The position numbers were made by a program, and so were the translations under genes. The notes under the pieces are model-generated. The model saw only the letters and a list, made by a program, of their open reading frames with translations. It searched no databases and had not been told where the DNA came from. A stretch of DNA of 64,000 nt from Anderseniella sp039978075 (GTDB taxonomy: Bacteria > Pseudomonadota > Alphaproteobacteria > Rhizobiales > Aestuariivirgaceae): NCBI GenBank assembly GCA_039978075.1, contig JBDWCA010000004.1:248001-312000 (forward strand), read 5' to 3'. This document shows positions 23,009-32,375 of the stretch, piece after piece; position 1 is the stretch's first letter; every line of letters starts with the position of its first letter.

Positions 23009-24208
23009 ATGAAGCTCGGTCAATCGCACCTGTTCATTCCCGGACCCACAAATATTCCGGATCGAGTCCGGCGGGCCATGAATGTGCCAATGGAGGATAT
23101 GCGGGCGCCGGATTTCGGAGACCTGACAAAACCGTTGTTCAGCGGGTTGAAGCGGGTGTTCCAGATGAATTCGGGTCGTGTCTTCATGTATCCTGGTTCG
23201 GGAACCGGAGCCTGGGAAAGTGCCATCACAAATACCCTCAACACAGGCGATAAGGTGTTGATGTCGCGGTTCGGCCAATTCAGTCATCTCTGGGTCGATA
23301 TGGCGGAGCGCCTCGGCCTTGAAGTTCAGTGCATTGATGTTGAGTGGGGCAAAGGAGTGCCGGTGGTCGAGTATGCTGAAATACTGGACGCAGACAAAAG
23401 TCATTCCATCAGGGCGGTTTTCGTCACCCAGAATGAAACGGCTACGGGAGTGACGTCGGATGTAGCCGGTGTGCGCGCTGCGCTGGATGCAACCGGTCAT
23501 CCGGCATTGCTGTTTGTAGACGGTGTCAGTTCCATCGCATCTATCGATTTCCGGTTTGAGGAATGGGGCGTTGACCTTGCGGTCGCCGGGTCACAGAAAG
23601 GTTTCATGTTGCCTGCGGGCCTGTCGATGCTCGGTGTCAGTGAGAAAGCTTTTGAAACCTCGAAGAACGCCCGGATGCCGCGCTGCTATTTCTCGTTTGA
23701 GGACATGCTGAAGCTCAATGATGACGGCTATTTCCCGTATACGCCACCAACCCAGCTGTTTCACGGGCTCCGCGAAGCGCTGGCGCTGATCGAGGAAGAA
23801 GGGCTGCACAACATATTTGCCCGCCATGCCCGCCTGGCAGAAGGTGTCCGCAGAGGCGTAATGGCGTGGGATGGCTGCAACCTTTGTGCGCAATCAGCCG
23901 AATGGCATTCCGACACTGTATCGGCAATAGTCGTGCCGGAGGCCATTGATGCGCGTGATGTGATCAGGTTCGGCTACGAGCGCTATCGCACCAGCTTTGG
24001 AAGCGGCCTCAGTAAAGTCATGGGCAAAGTGTTCCGCATTGGCCATTTGGGTGATCTGAACGAAGTCATGTGCCTGTCGGCACTGGCATCTGCAGAAATG
24101 TCGTTGAACGATGCCGGAGCAAAAGTCGAGTTTGGTTCCGGCGTTGCTGCTGCGCAGGAATGGTACAATTCGCAGCGACCCGCCGAGATTGCTGTCGCAG
24201 CAGAGTAG
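23009..24208 (+). CDS. Serine- or aspartate-glyoxylate aminotransferase type enzyme
   Basis: 399 residues, class V PLP aminotransferase. It has the family start HLFIPGPTNIPDRVRRAM, YPGSGTGAWESAITNTL, VTQNETATGVTSDV, FVDGVSSIAS with the PLP-binding Asp, and the Schiff-base lysine in AVAGSQKGFMLPAGL. The C-terminal GYERYRTSFGSGLSKVMGKV is typical of SgaA/BhcA enzymes, which convert glyoxylate to glycine using serine or aspartate. Bhc-cycle partners (bhcB, bhcC, bhcD) are absent, so a choice between the two is not possible. A strong GGAGGAAA precedes ATG 23009 and a strong terminator follows. Confidence 0.87.
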   Translation: MKLGQSHLFIPGPTNIPDRVRRAMNVPMEDMRAPDFGDLTKPLFSGLKRVFQMNSGRVFMYPGSGTGAWESAITNTLNTGDKVLMSRFGQFSHLWVDMAERLGLEVQCIDVEWGKGVPVVEYAEILDADKSHSIRAVFVTQNETATGVTSDVAGVRAALDATGHPALLFVDGVSSIASIDFRFEEWGVDLAVAGSQKGFMLPAGLSMLGVSEKAFETSKNARMPRCYFSFEDMLKLNDDGYFPYTPPTQLFHGLREALALIEEEGLHNIFARHARLAEGVRRGVMAWDGCNLCAQSAEWHSDTVSAIVVPEAIDARDVIRFGYERYRTSFGSGLSKVMGKVFRIGHLGDLNEVMCLSALASAEMSLNDAGAKVEFGSGVAAAQEWYNSQRPAEIAVAAE

Positions 24209-24251
24209 CAATCACCTCCGACCAGCCATTCCTACACAGTGTTACACTTGT

Positions 24252-24295
24252 AACGGGCCGACACCCTCCTTGCGAAGTCGGCCCGTTTCTTTTTG
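24252..24295 (+). terminator. Rho-independent terminator
   Basis: AACGGGCCGAC (24252-24262) pairs perfectly with GTCGGCCCGTT (24277-24287), followed by TCTTTTT. It ends the aminotransferase transcript. Confidence 0.85.
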
Positions 24296-24362
24296 CTTGG
24301 CAGCGGCCCAGGTTTCGGCAAAGTACTCCAGACCGGTGGGCTTGTGAGAAGGGTGTGGGCCG

Positions 24363-25994
24363 TTGCAGGAAAATCAACTGCTTTTTGACTATGTCATAGT
24401 CGGTGCGGGTTCTGCCGGCTGCGTGCTCGCGGGCAACCTGTCGGCCTCGGGCAGGCATTCCGTTTTGTTGCTGGAAGCCGGACCCGACCAAAACGGTTTC
24501 TGGATAAAGACACCGTTAGGCTACGGCCATTCCATCTTCAATGATGCAGTTAACTGGATGTATTCCAGCGAACCGGAGGCAGCGCTTGGCGGACGGACTG
24601 TCCCGGTTCCGCGCGGCAAGATTGTCGGCGGCTCCAGTGCCATCAACGCCATGGTCTATATGCGCGGCACAAAGGCCGACTACGACGATTGGGAAGGTGG
24701 CGGTCATCCGGACTGGGCATGGAACAAGGTTCTGTCCAGCTATAAGAAAATTGAAGATCACTGCATTCGCGATTCCTGGCACGGGGCAGGAGGGCCTCTG
24801 CAAATCAACAGCAGGGCGAGTGTTGCACATCCGATTTGCGATGCATTTCTGGAAGCAGGTCGACAACTTCAAATTCCGCGCAACAATGACTTCAACGGCG
24901 AATGCTGTGACGGTCTGGGGTATTACCACCATACGATTTGTTCGTCCGGAAAGCGTATGTCGGCTGCGCGGGGCTGGTTGGAACCTTCCCGCAGGCGGCC
25001 GAATTTTCGTCTTGAAGCGAATGCGCAGGTTGTGCGGCTGGAAATGAGTGATAACGAAGTGTCTGGTGTGATCTACCGCCAAAACGAACGCCAGTTCACG
25101 GTGAAGGCCAGACGCGAGGTGGTGTTGGCATGTGGTGCCATCAATACGCCGCAGCTGCTTATGGTTTCCGGCATTGGTCCTGGCGCATCGCTTCATGACA
25201 ATGGTGTTGAGGTGCACCATGAGCTACCTGCGGTCGGGCAGCACATGCAGGATCATTTCGCCTATGACCTGCATTTCAGGTCTCGTGTGCCGACAATGAA
25301 CCAGCAATTAGGATCATGGCACGGTAAATTGCGCGCCGGATTGCAGTATTATATGTTTGGTTCGGGACCTTTATCGTCCGGGACAACCCATGCCGGCGGT
25401 TTTGTTAAATCGGCGCCGTCACGGGACAAGGCCAACCTGCAATTGTATTTCTCCCCGCTGACCCGTGATCTGCAGCCGGGAGCTCCCGGGCGGATGGCGC
25501 AGGCTGACCCCTATGCCGCATTCTCCATGGGCGCCTGCAATACGAGACCAAAGTCACGCGGGGACATTTCCTTGCGCAGTAACGATATGCGCGATGCTCC
25601 AATGATCCGGTTTAACTTTCTGGATGATCCGGGCGACCTTACAGAGATGATTGAAGGCGTGCGTGCATTACGAACACTGGCTGACGCGCCCGCCCTGCGG
25701 CAGATTATTGAAAGAGAGTATCTGCCGGGTCCGGAATTCAAGTCGGATGAGGAACTTGAGCAGGATATCCGCGCCAGGGGGTATTCGATCTATCATCCCT
25801 GCAGCACTTGCCGAATGGGCGGTGACAAAACACAGTCCGTCGTCAACTCCCGTCTCAAAGTACACGGTCTGCAAGGTTTAAGGATCGCTGATGCGTCTGT
25901 CATGCCGTTCGTACTGACCGGTAATCTGAACGGGCCGAGCATGATGATTGGACAACGTGCCAGCGAAATCATCTTAGAAGATTCAAGTGCTTGA
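24363..25994 (+). CDS. GMC-family FAD-dependent oxidoreductase
   Basis: 543 residues. The FAD Rossmann motif is DYVIVGAGSAGCVLAGNLS with LLLEAGP, then GMC signature 1 near GKIVGGSSAINAMVYMRG, signature 2 in GAINTPQLLMVSGIGP, and the C-terminal HPCSTCRMG and IADASVMPFVLTGNLNGPSM blocks with the catalytic-site His/Asn. Relatives oxidise choline, alcohols or polyethylene glycol. Choline dehydrogenases usually sit with betaine aldehyde dehydrogenase and BetI, which are missing, so the substrate is open. The only possible start is TTG 24363, since an in-frame stop lies just upstream; GAGAAGGG precedes it. Confidence 0.88.
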   Translation: MQENQLLFDYVIVGAGSAGCVLAGNLSASGRHSVLLLEAGPDQNGFWIKTPLGYGHSIFNDAVNWMYSSEPEAALGGRTVPVPRGKIVGGSSAINAMVYMRGTKADYDDWEGGGHPDWAWNKVLSSYKKIEDHCIRDSWHGAGGPLQINSRASVAHPICDAFLEAGRQLQIPRNNDFNGECCDGLGYYHHTICSSGKRMSAARGWLEPSRRRPNFRLEANAQVVRLEMSDNEVSGVIYRQNERQFTVKARREVVLACGAINTPQLLMVSGIGPGASLHDNGVEVHHELPAVGQHMQDHFAYDLHFRSRVPTMNQQLGSWHGKLRAGLQYYMFGSGPLSSGTTHAGGFVKSAPSRDKANLQLYFSPLTRDLQPGAPGRMAQADPYAAFSMGACNTRPKSRGDISLRSNDMRDAPMIRFNFLDDPGDLTEMIEGVRALRTLADAPALRQIIEREYLPGPEFKSDEELEQDIRARGYSIYHPCSTCRMGGDKTQSVVNSRLKVHGLQGLRIADASVMPFVLTGNLNGPSMMIGQRASEIILEDSSA

Positions 25995-26014
25995 ACCTTG
26001 CGTGCGTCCTTAGT

Positions 26015-26030
26015 TTGGAATTATTCCAAT
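26015..26030. promoter_or_regulatory. Candidate Irr-type iron-control box
   Basis: TTTGGAATTATTCCAA, containing a perfect palindrome (TTGGAAT and ATTCCAA around one T, 26016-26030). It closely resembles the Irr iron-control element of Rhizobiales (TTTAGAA...TTCTAA). It lies 126 bp before the start of an iron-type binding-protein gene, which fits iron-dependent control. Confidence 0.55.
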
Positions 26031-26156
26031 TTTAATTTAGTTATTTCAACCAGTTACAGCTTGTCAAAATGTCGCAAGATAGCGATTGCCCCTTGCAAAT
26101 TCTATTTCCGACTGATTTAGTCGGTTTATAAGTTAACCACTGTAGAGATTATACAC

Positions 26157-27209
26157 ATGTCAATTGTCAGTTCTCCTCTCAATCGTCGTCGTTTCGTTCT
26201 TGCCGCAGGCGGGTCGGCTGTTGGCATGCTTGCTGCGCCGTCAATTCTGCGCGCCGCAGGCGAGATCAACCTGTATTCGTCGCGTCATTATGACACCGAC
26301 GAAGCGCTTTATGCCAATTTCACCAAAGAGACAGGCATTGCTATCAACAGGATTGAGGCGAAAGCCGACCAGCTGATCGAGCGGATGAAGGCTGAAGGTG
26401 AGAATTCACCGGCTGATGTTTTGATTTCGGTAGATGCCGGGCGTATCGAGCGCGCCAATACAGAGAATTTGCTGCAGCCAATTCAATCTGAAGTCCTGAG
26501 CTCGCGGATCCCTGCCCATTTGCGTCATTCCGATGGTAGCTGGTTTGGGTTCTCCAAGCGTGCCCGCGTGTTGATCATTGCAAAGGATCGTATGGATCCG
26601 AAAGAGGCGACCAGTTACGAAGGTCTCACTGCAGAGGCAATGAAAGGCAAGGTGCTGATCCGCTCCTCAAGTAATATTTACAACCAATCGCTCATGGGCT
26701 CGATTATTGCGGCAAACGGCGCAGACGGAGCCGCTGAATGGGCGAAAGGAATGGTTGCCAATTTTGCACGCTCTCCCAAGGGAGGTGACACCGACCAGAT
26801 CATGGCTGTTGCTGCAGGCGAGGGCGATGTCGCCGTCGCCAATAGCTACTATCTCGGCAAGATGTTCAAATCCGGCAAGGAAGATCGGCGCAAGGCGGCA
26901 GAGAAAGTCACTCTGGTGTTTCCAAATCAAGGCGATCGCGGCACCCACGTGAACATTTCCGGAGGCGGAGTGGCACGTCATGCCAAGAACAAGGACGGTG
27001 CGGTCAAGTTCCTTGAGTACCTGGCGTCCGACCAGGCCCAGGAGTATTTTGCTGCAGGCAATGTGGAGTATCCGGTTGTTAAAGGTGTGCCTATTGCCAG
27101 CCCGCTGGACACATTCGGCGAGTTCAAGGAAGACACGCTGGATGCCCAGAAATTTGCATCACTCAATGCGGAAGCTGTGCAGATCATGGATAAGGCAGGC
27201 TGGAAGTAA
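26157..27209 (+). CDS. Fe(III) ABC transporter substrate-binding protein
   Basis: 350 residues of the FutA/FbpA class. A twin-arginine-type leader (NRRRFVLAAGGSAVGMLAAP) suggests export in folded form. Domain blocks are INLYSSRHYDTDEALYANF, ENSPADVLISVDAGRI and GEGDVAVANSYYLGKM; the tandem tyrosines in the last block are the iron ligands of this class. A permease gene follows after 57 bp. A palindromic iron-box candidate lies upstream. It takes up ferric iron from the periplasm. Confidence 0.9.
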   Translation: MSIVSSPLNRRRFVLAAGGSAVGMLAAPSILRAAGEINLYSSRHYDTDEALYANFTKETGIAINRIEAKADQLIERMKAEGENSPADVLISVDAGRIERANTENLLQPIQSEVLSSRIPAHLRHSDGSWFGFSKRARVLIIAKDRMDPKEATSYEGLTAEAMKGKVLIRSSSNIYNQSLMGSIIAANGADGAAEWAKGMVANFARSPKGGDTDQIMAVAAGEGDVAVANSYYLGKMFKSGKEDRRKAAEKVTLVFPNQGDRGTHVNISGGGVARHAKNKDGAVKFLEYLASDQAQEYFAAGNVEYPVVKGVPIASPLDTFGEFKEDTLDAQKFASLNAEAVQIMDKAGWK

Positions 27210-27266
27210 TATCGACTGCCGGCTGTGCAGAACGGCCGGTGGAGATAGGACCTGGCCGGACTGTAT

Positions 27267-28994
27267 ATGGCGACAACAAATGATTTCAGGAGCAATCCGA
27301 ACGGATTGCCAGCGACAAAGGGGCGGGCCTTCAGGGTCCGCCCCAATGGCGTTTTAATAGCCACTGGTGTTTTGGCCTTGTTGGTGCTGCTGCCAATTGC
27401 GTCGGTGCTGTCCAGTCTTTTTGATACCGGCAGGGGGTCACTGGCCCATCTGGCCGCGACGATCCTGCCCAACCTGGTTCTCAACACGTTGGGACTGGTC
27501 CTCATGGTTGGCATCGGGACTGCAATCGTGGGCACTGGTACCGCGTGGCTTGTCAGTGCCTGCAGGTTTCCCGGATCACGGTTTCTGCAATGGCTGCTGC
27601 TGCTGCCGCTGGCCATGCCGGCATATATTATCGGGTATGCCTATACCGATTTCCTGGTGTTTGCTGGTCCTTTGCAAACCGGTTTGAGAGATCTGTTCGG
27701 CTGGACGCGACACGATTACTGGTTTCCGGATATACATTCCTTGTGGGGGGTCAGTCTCATGCTGGTCCTGGTGCTTTATCCTTACGTGTTCTTTCTGGCC
27801 CGTACGGCTTTTCTGGAACAATCGCGCGGCTTGCTTGATGTGGCCCGTACGCTGGGTCGCAGTCCGTGGAACGTTTTCGGGACAGTCGCGCTGCCAATGG
27901 CCCGGCCCGCCATTGCCGCAGGTGTTGCGCTGGCGCTGATGGAGGCAATCGCTGATTTCGGCACGGTTCAGTATTTCGGAGTGCAGACCTTTACCACAGC
28001 CATTTACCGAACCTGGTTCGGCATGGGCGACAGGGTTGGCGCGGCGCAACTTTCGTCCGCATTGCTGGCCTTTGTTTTCCTGCTGGTGGCCCTGGAGCAT
28101 TGGTCAAGGTCCCGTCAGGCTTATTACGATACTTCCAGTCGGGCATTGAAACCGCAACCGGTTCTGCTGCGCGGCTGGACGGCTGTGTTTGCATTTACAG
28201 CTTGCGCCATTCCCGTTGTGCTGGGGTTCGTTTTGCCAGTGCTTATTCTACTCGACCTTCATATCGAGGCGGGTGACGGTTTCCTGGGCAATCGGATTAT
28301 GGTCTATGCCGCAAACAGTTTCCTGCTGGCAGGCACCGCCGCAGTTGTAGTTACCGCGTGCGCGATCCTGACCGGATATTGCCTGCGGCGTTCCAGGGGC
28401 GGGTTGAGTGCCGGCCTCGTCAGATTGTCCACAATGGGTTATGCCATTCCCGGCACTATTATCGCAGTGGGGGTTTTGATACCGCTGGGCGCATTCGACA
28501 ACTGGCTGGATAGCCTGATGCGCAACTGGTTCGGCATATCGACCGGTCTCATATTGTCCGGCAGCATCGTGGCACTGCTATTTGCCTATACGGTGCGATT
28601 TTTGGCCGTCGCCAACGGAGCCATTGAAACCGGCTTCAAACGGATTCCAGTGCACATTGACGATGTAGCGCGCACTCTGGGACGTACCCGGCGCGGCGTC
28701 ATTGCCATGGTTCATCTGCCGTTGTTGCGGCGGTCGGTGCTGATGTCGGCGGCAATTGTATTTGTTGACGTGCTCAAGGAGTTGCCGGCGACCCTGATCG
28801 TGCGTCCTTTCAATTTCGATACATTGGCAGTCAGGGTCTATCAACTGGCATCGGACGAGCGGTTGTCGGAAGCGGCGACAGGCTCATTGGTCATCGTTGC
28901 AATTGGCCTTGTGCCTATTTTCCTGCTGACGCGGTTCGCAGACCGCCGGCATGAGCAATTATCTGCTTCACCAGCCATTAAAATTCCGCAATAA
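27267..28994 (+). CDS. Fe(III) ABC transporter permease (FbpB-like)
   Basis: 575 residues with a duplicated six-helix permease unit. Each half has an EAA loop: DVARTLGRSPWNVFGTVALP in the first and DDVARTLGRTRRGVIAMVHL in the second. This is the arrangement of FbpB/SfuB/CysTW-type iron permeases. It follows the binding-protein gene on the same strand. The usual third gene, an FbpC ATPase, does not follow; glmU begins 91 bp later, so the ATPase must be encoded elsewhere or be shared. Confidence 0.9.
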   Translation: MATTNDFRSNPNGLPATKGRAFRVRPNGVLIATGVLALLVLLPIASVLSSLFDTGRGSLAHLAATILPNLVLNTLGLVLMVGIGTAIVGTGTAWLVSACRFPGSRFLQWLLLLPLAMPAYIIGYAYTDFLVFAGPLQTGLRDLFGWTRHDYWFPDIHSLWGVSLMLVLVLYPYVFFLARTAFLEQSRGLLDVARTLGRSPWNVFGTVALPMARPAIAAGVALALMEAIADFGTVQYFGVQTFTTAIYRTWFGMGDRVGAAQLSSALLAFVFLLVALEHWSRSRQAYYDTSSRALKPQPVLLRGWTAVFAFTACAIPVVLGFVLPVLILLDLHIEAGDGFLGNRIMVYAANSFLLAGTAAVVVTACAILTGYCLRRSRGGLSAGLVRLSTMGYAIPGTIIAVGVLIPLGAFDNWLDSLMRNWFGISTGLILSGSIVALLFAYTVRFLAVANGAIETGFKRIPVHIDDVARTLGRTRRGVIAMVHLPLLRRSVLMSAAIVFVDVLKELPATLIVRPFNFDTLAVRVYQLASDERLSEAATGSLVIVAIGLVPIFLLTRFADRRHEQLSASPAIKIPQ

Positions 28995-29085
28995 CTACTC
29001 GTGAAGTTTGAGGTTTGCTCAGGTATGGTCGGACACTTCCGAATCGCACCACACAGATTGTTTACGGGAATAGGGCAACGGATCC

Positions 29086-30456
29086 ATGACAGATATTGCT
29101 TGCATCGTGCTGGCTGCGGGTATGGGCACGCGGATGTGTTCCGAATTGCCAAAGGTTATGCACAAGGCTGCCGGACGATCGCTTGTCGGCCACGTTGTAA
29201 CCGCTGCCAATGACCTTGGTGCTGCCCGCATTGTCGTGGTGGTTGGTGACGGTGCGGATGCGATCGAGGCTGAAGTCAAAGACTACTCGCCCGATGCCGA
29301 CATTGTCATTCAGTCACCGGCATGTGGTACCGGCGATGCCGCGTCGAAGGCGATGCCGGTTCTTGACGGGTTTGACGGGACTGTTCTGGTGCTGTTTGGG
29401 GCAGACCCCCTGATGACCCAGGAAACACTTGGCCACATGACAGCGGTTATCGCCAACGGATGCAGGTTGGCAGTGCTGGGGTTTGACGCTGCAAATCCAA
29501 CTGGTTACGGCCGCCTGCTGACAAACGGACCGGATCATGTATCCGGTATTCGCGAACATGCAGATGCATCCGAGGAAGAACGTGCCATCACGCTATGCAA
29601 TTCCGGTGTCATGGCATTTGACGCACAGTTGCTGCGCGAGCTTCTGCCGAAGATCGGCAATGACAATGCCAAGGGCGAATATTATCTGACCGACATCGTC
29701 GGGCTGGCAAATGGCAACGGTGAAAAGGTAGCGTTGGTCACATGCCCCGAGTATGAAATCCAAGGCGTAAACAACAGGGCTGAATTGGCTGTGGTTGAGG
29801 CTGAGTTTCAACGCCGTTACCGGCAAAAAGCCATGGCTGAAGGTGCCACTCTGATCGCGCCGGAAACCGTGTTCCTGAGCGCGGACACGGTCATTGGCCG
29901 TGACGTCGTCATTGAACCTAACGTTGTCATTGGACAAGGGGTGTCAATCGGATCGGGCAGCGTTGTGCGTGCGTTCTGCCATATTGAAAATGCGCAAATC
30001 GGTGAAGCCGTAGAACTTGGCCCTTATGCCCGCATTCGGCCGGGGAGCAAACTTGCACACAAAGTGAAGGTGGGCAATTTCGTCGAAGTGAAAAACGCGC
30101 ACCTGGAAGAAGGTGCCAAAGTTAATCACCTCAGCTATGTTGGCGACGCCCGCGTCGGCGAAAAAGCAAATGTGGGCGCCGGTACAATCACCTGTAATTA
30201 TGACGGGTTTTTCAAACACCATACCGACATTGGTTCAGGTGCTTTTATCGGGTCCAATTCGGCTCTGGTGGCACCGGTGAAAATAGGTGAGGGTGCGTAT
30301 GTGGGGTCAGGCAGTGTGATCACCCGGGATGTCGACGCCGGCGCCCTTGCTATCGCCCGTGGTTCGCAGGAGACCCGGGAGGGTTGGGCGACGCGTTACA
30401 ACCAGGTCCAGAGTGCGCGGAAACAGAAATCTGCGCCTGGGAAGAAAAAGGATTAG
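29086..30456 (+). CDS. glmU: Bifunctional GlmU (N-acetylglucosamine-1-phosphate uridyltransferase / GlcN-1-P acetyltransferase)
   Basis: 456 residues. The N-terminal pyrophosphorylase domain starts IACIVLAAGMGTRMCSELPK, with SPACGTGDA and GDADP-like sites. The C-terminal left-handed beta helix carries repeated I-x-x-x-x hexapeptides from about residue 255 and the acetyltransferase site near KVGNFVEVKNAHLEEGAKV and THLSYVGDA-type residues (here NHLSYVGDA). It makes UDP-GlcNAc for peptidoglycan and lipopolysaccharide. It is followed by glmS after only 6 bp, the common pairing. Confidence 0.95.
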   Translation: MTDIACIVLAAGMGTRMCSELPKVMHKAAGRSLVGHVVTAANDLGAARIVVVVGDGADAIEAEVKDYSPDADIVIQSPACGTGDAASKAMPVLDGFDGTVLVLFGADPLMTQETLGHMTAVIANGCRLAVLGFDAANPTGYGRLLTNGPDHVSGIREHADASEEERAITLCNSGVMAFDAQLLRELLPKIGNDNAKGEYYLTDIVGLANGNGEKVALVTCPEYEIQGVNNRAELAVVEAEFQRRYRQKAMAEGATLIAPETVFLSADTVIGRDVVIEPNVVIGQGVSIGSGSVVRAFCHIENAQIGEAVELGPYARIRPGSKLAHKVKVGNFVEVKNAHLEEGAKVNHLSYVGDARVGEKANVGAGTITCNYDGFFKHHTDIGSGAFIGSNSALVAPVKIGEGAYVGSGSVITRDVDAGALAIARGSQETREGWATRYNQVQSARKQKSAPGKKKD

Positions 30457-30462
30457 GCATCT

Positions 30463-32289
30463 ATGTGCGGTATTGTAGGCATCCTCGGCACTGAGCCTGT
30501 CGCCATGCAACTGGTTGAGGCGCTGCGCCGGCTTGAGTATCGCGGCTACGATTCTGCCGGTATCGCTGTATTGAAAGATGGCGCAATCGACCGGGTTCGG
30601 GCTCCGGGCAAGCTCGATAACCTGTATGCGAAGGTGACCGGCAACGGATGGGATGCCACCACCGGTATCGGACACACCAGATGGGCCACCCATGGTGCCC
30701 CCAATGAAACCAATGCGCATCCGCACCAGGCCGGCAATGTGGTTGTCGTCCACAACGGCATCATTGAAAACTACCGGGCGCTCAAAGACGAACTCGCTGC
30801 GCACGGCATCGTCTGTGACACGGAAACAGACACCGAAGTCGTGGCGCAACTGGTCAATCAGAAACTGGATACCGGCCTGTCGCCAAAAGACGCGGTGTCG
30901 CGGTCATTGAAACAGCTTGAAGGTGCTTTTTCGCTGGGCATTCTGGTGCGCGGCGAACACGATCTGATGATCGGGGCACGGCAGGGTGCACCGCTGGCGG
31001 TGGGCCATGGTGATGGCCAGATGTTCCTGGGCTCAGACGCGGTGGCACTGGCTCCGTTCACCAACCGTGTCAGTTACCTGAACGATGGAGACTGGGTTGT
31101 CCTGACCCGCGCCGGGGCGGAAATTTTCGATGAAAATGATCAACTGGTGATCCGCGATATCAATTTCAGTCAGGCGTCGACCATGTTGGTCGATAAGGGC
31201 AATCACCGCCATTTCATGGCCAAGGAGATCGAAGAACAACCGGAGGTTATCGGTCATACCCTGGCTGAGTATGTCAACTTTGCCGACAGCACGATCATGC
31301 TGCCGGATGACCTGCCATTTGATTTTGCAGATGTCTCATCAGTGACGATCACCGCCTGCGGGACGGCGTTCTATGCTGCTCTCACGGCAAAGTACTGGTT
31401 CGAGAAAATTGCCCGCTTACCGGTCGAAGTGGACATTGCCTCGGAGTTTCGCTATCGCGAAGCGCCGTTGGACAAGAACGGTGTCACCATCGTCATTTCG
31501 CAATCCGGTGAAACTGCCGACACGCTTGCAGCCATGCGCTACAGTCTGTCACAGGGCCACAAGGTGGTCGCCATTGTGAATGTGCCGGAATCAACCATTG
31601 CGCGTGAAAGTTCCGCCGTGCTGCGGACATTTGCCGGTCCGGAAATCGGTGTAGCTTCGACCAAGGCATTTACCTGCCAGTTGAGCGTACTGGCCTGTCT
31701 GGCGGTCGCCGCTGCAAAAGCCCGCGCAACTATTGACGACTCTGAAGAACAACGTCTGGTCAGGACCTTGATCGGTTTGCCGCGCATCATGTCCGGCATG
31801 ATGGCAATGGAAGGACACATTGAAGACGTGGCCCGCAAGGTGGCCGTGGCGCGTGACGTCCTCTACCTGGGGCGAGGGGTCAATTATCCAATTGCCATGG
31901 AAGGTGCGCTCAAGCTGAAGGAGATCTCCTACATTCATGCAGAGGGCTATGCGGCAGGTGAATTGAAACACGGCCCCATCGCGCTGATTGACGAGCACGT
32001 GCCGGTGGTGGTGATTGCACCGCGTGACGAGTTGTTTGAAAAAACCATTTCCAATATGCAGGAAGTCGCTGCACGCGGCGGCCAGGTGATACTGGTAACC
32101 GATGAAACCGGTGCATCTGCGCATGCAGCGGACGCTTTTGAAACTATTGCGGTGCCGGAAGCCGACCCGTTCATTTCACCGATGATCTATGCGGTACCCA
32201 TGCAATTGCTGGCATATCACGCAGCTGTTTTCATCGGCACAGACGTTGATCAGCCGCGAAACCTGGCCAAGTCCGTGACTGTAGAATGA
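30463..32289 (+). CDS. glmS: Glutamine-fructose-6-phosphate aminotransferase (isomerizing)
   Basis: 608 residues. The N-terminal nucleophile cysteine is in MCGIVGILG, with the glutaminase blocks HTRWATHGAP and VVVHNGIIENY. Two SIS domains follow, SQSGETADTLAA and a second at about 450-590 (GRGVNYPIAMEGALKLKEI). The C-terminus DQPRNLAKSVTVE is typical. It makes glucosamine-6-phosphate, two steps before GlmU. Normal length and well conserved. Confidence 0.96.
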   Translation: MCGIVGILGTEPVAMQLVEALRRLEYRGYDSAGIAVLKDGAIDRVRAPGKLDNLYAKVTGNGWDATTGIGHTRWATHGAPNETNAHPHQAGNVVVVHNGIIENYRALKDELAAHGIVCDTETDTEVVAQLVNQKLDTGLSPKDAVSRSLKQLEGAFSLGILVRGEHDLMIGARQGAPLAVGHGDGQMFLGSDAVALAPFTNRVSYLNDGDWVVLTRAGAEIFDENDQLVIRDINFSQASTMLVDKGNHRHFMAKEIEEQPEVIGHTLAEYVNFADSTIMLPDDLPFDFADVSSVTITACGTAFYAALTAKYWFEKIARLPVEVDIASEFRYREAPLDKNGVTIVISQSGETADTLAAMRYSLSQGHKVVAIVNVPESTIARESSAVLRTFAGPEIGVASTKAFTCQLSVLACLAVAAAKARATIDDSEEQRLVRTLIGLPRIMSGMMAMEGHIEDVARKVAVARDVLYLGRGVNYPIAMEGALKLKEISYIHAEGYAAGELKHGPIALIDEHVPVVVIAPRDELFEKTISNMQEVAARGGQVILVTDETGASAHAADAFETIAVPEADPFISPMIYAVPMQLLAYHAAVFIGTDVDQPRNLAKSVTVE

Positions 32290-32375
32290 ATCTGCAGAAG
32301 GCGTTTTAACGCAATTCGAAAATTTTCTGTTTTCGCTTAGGTATTGTTTAACCATGTCGCGGCACTATCGCCGGC

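Noticed and set aside
22787..23500. 237-codon minus-strand ORF opposite the aminotransferase start
   Set aside because: Antisense to conserved aminotransferase motifs and no signal of its own.
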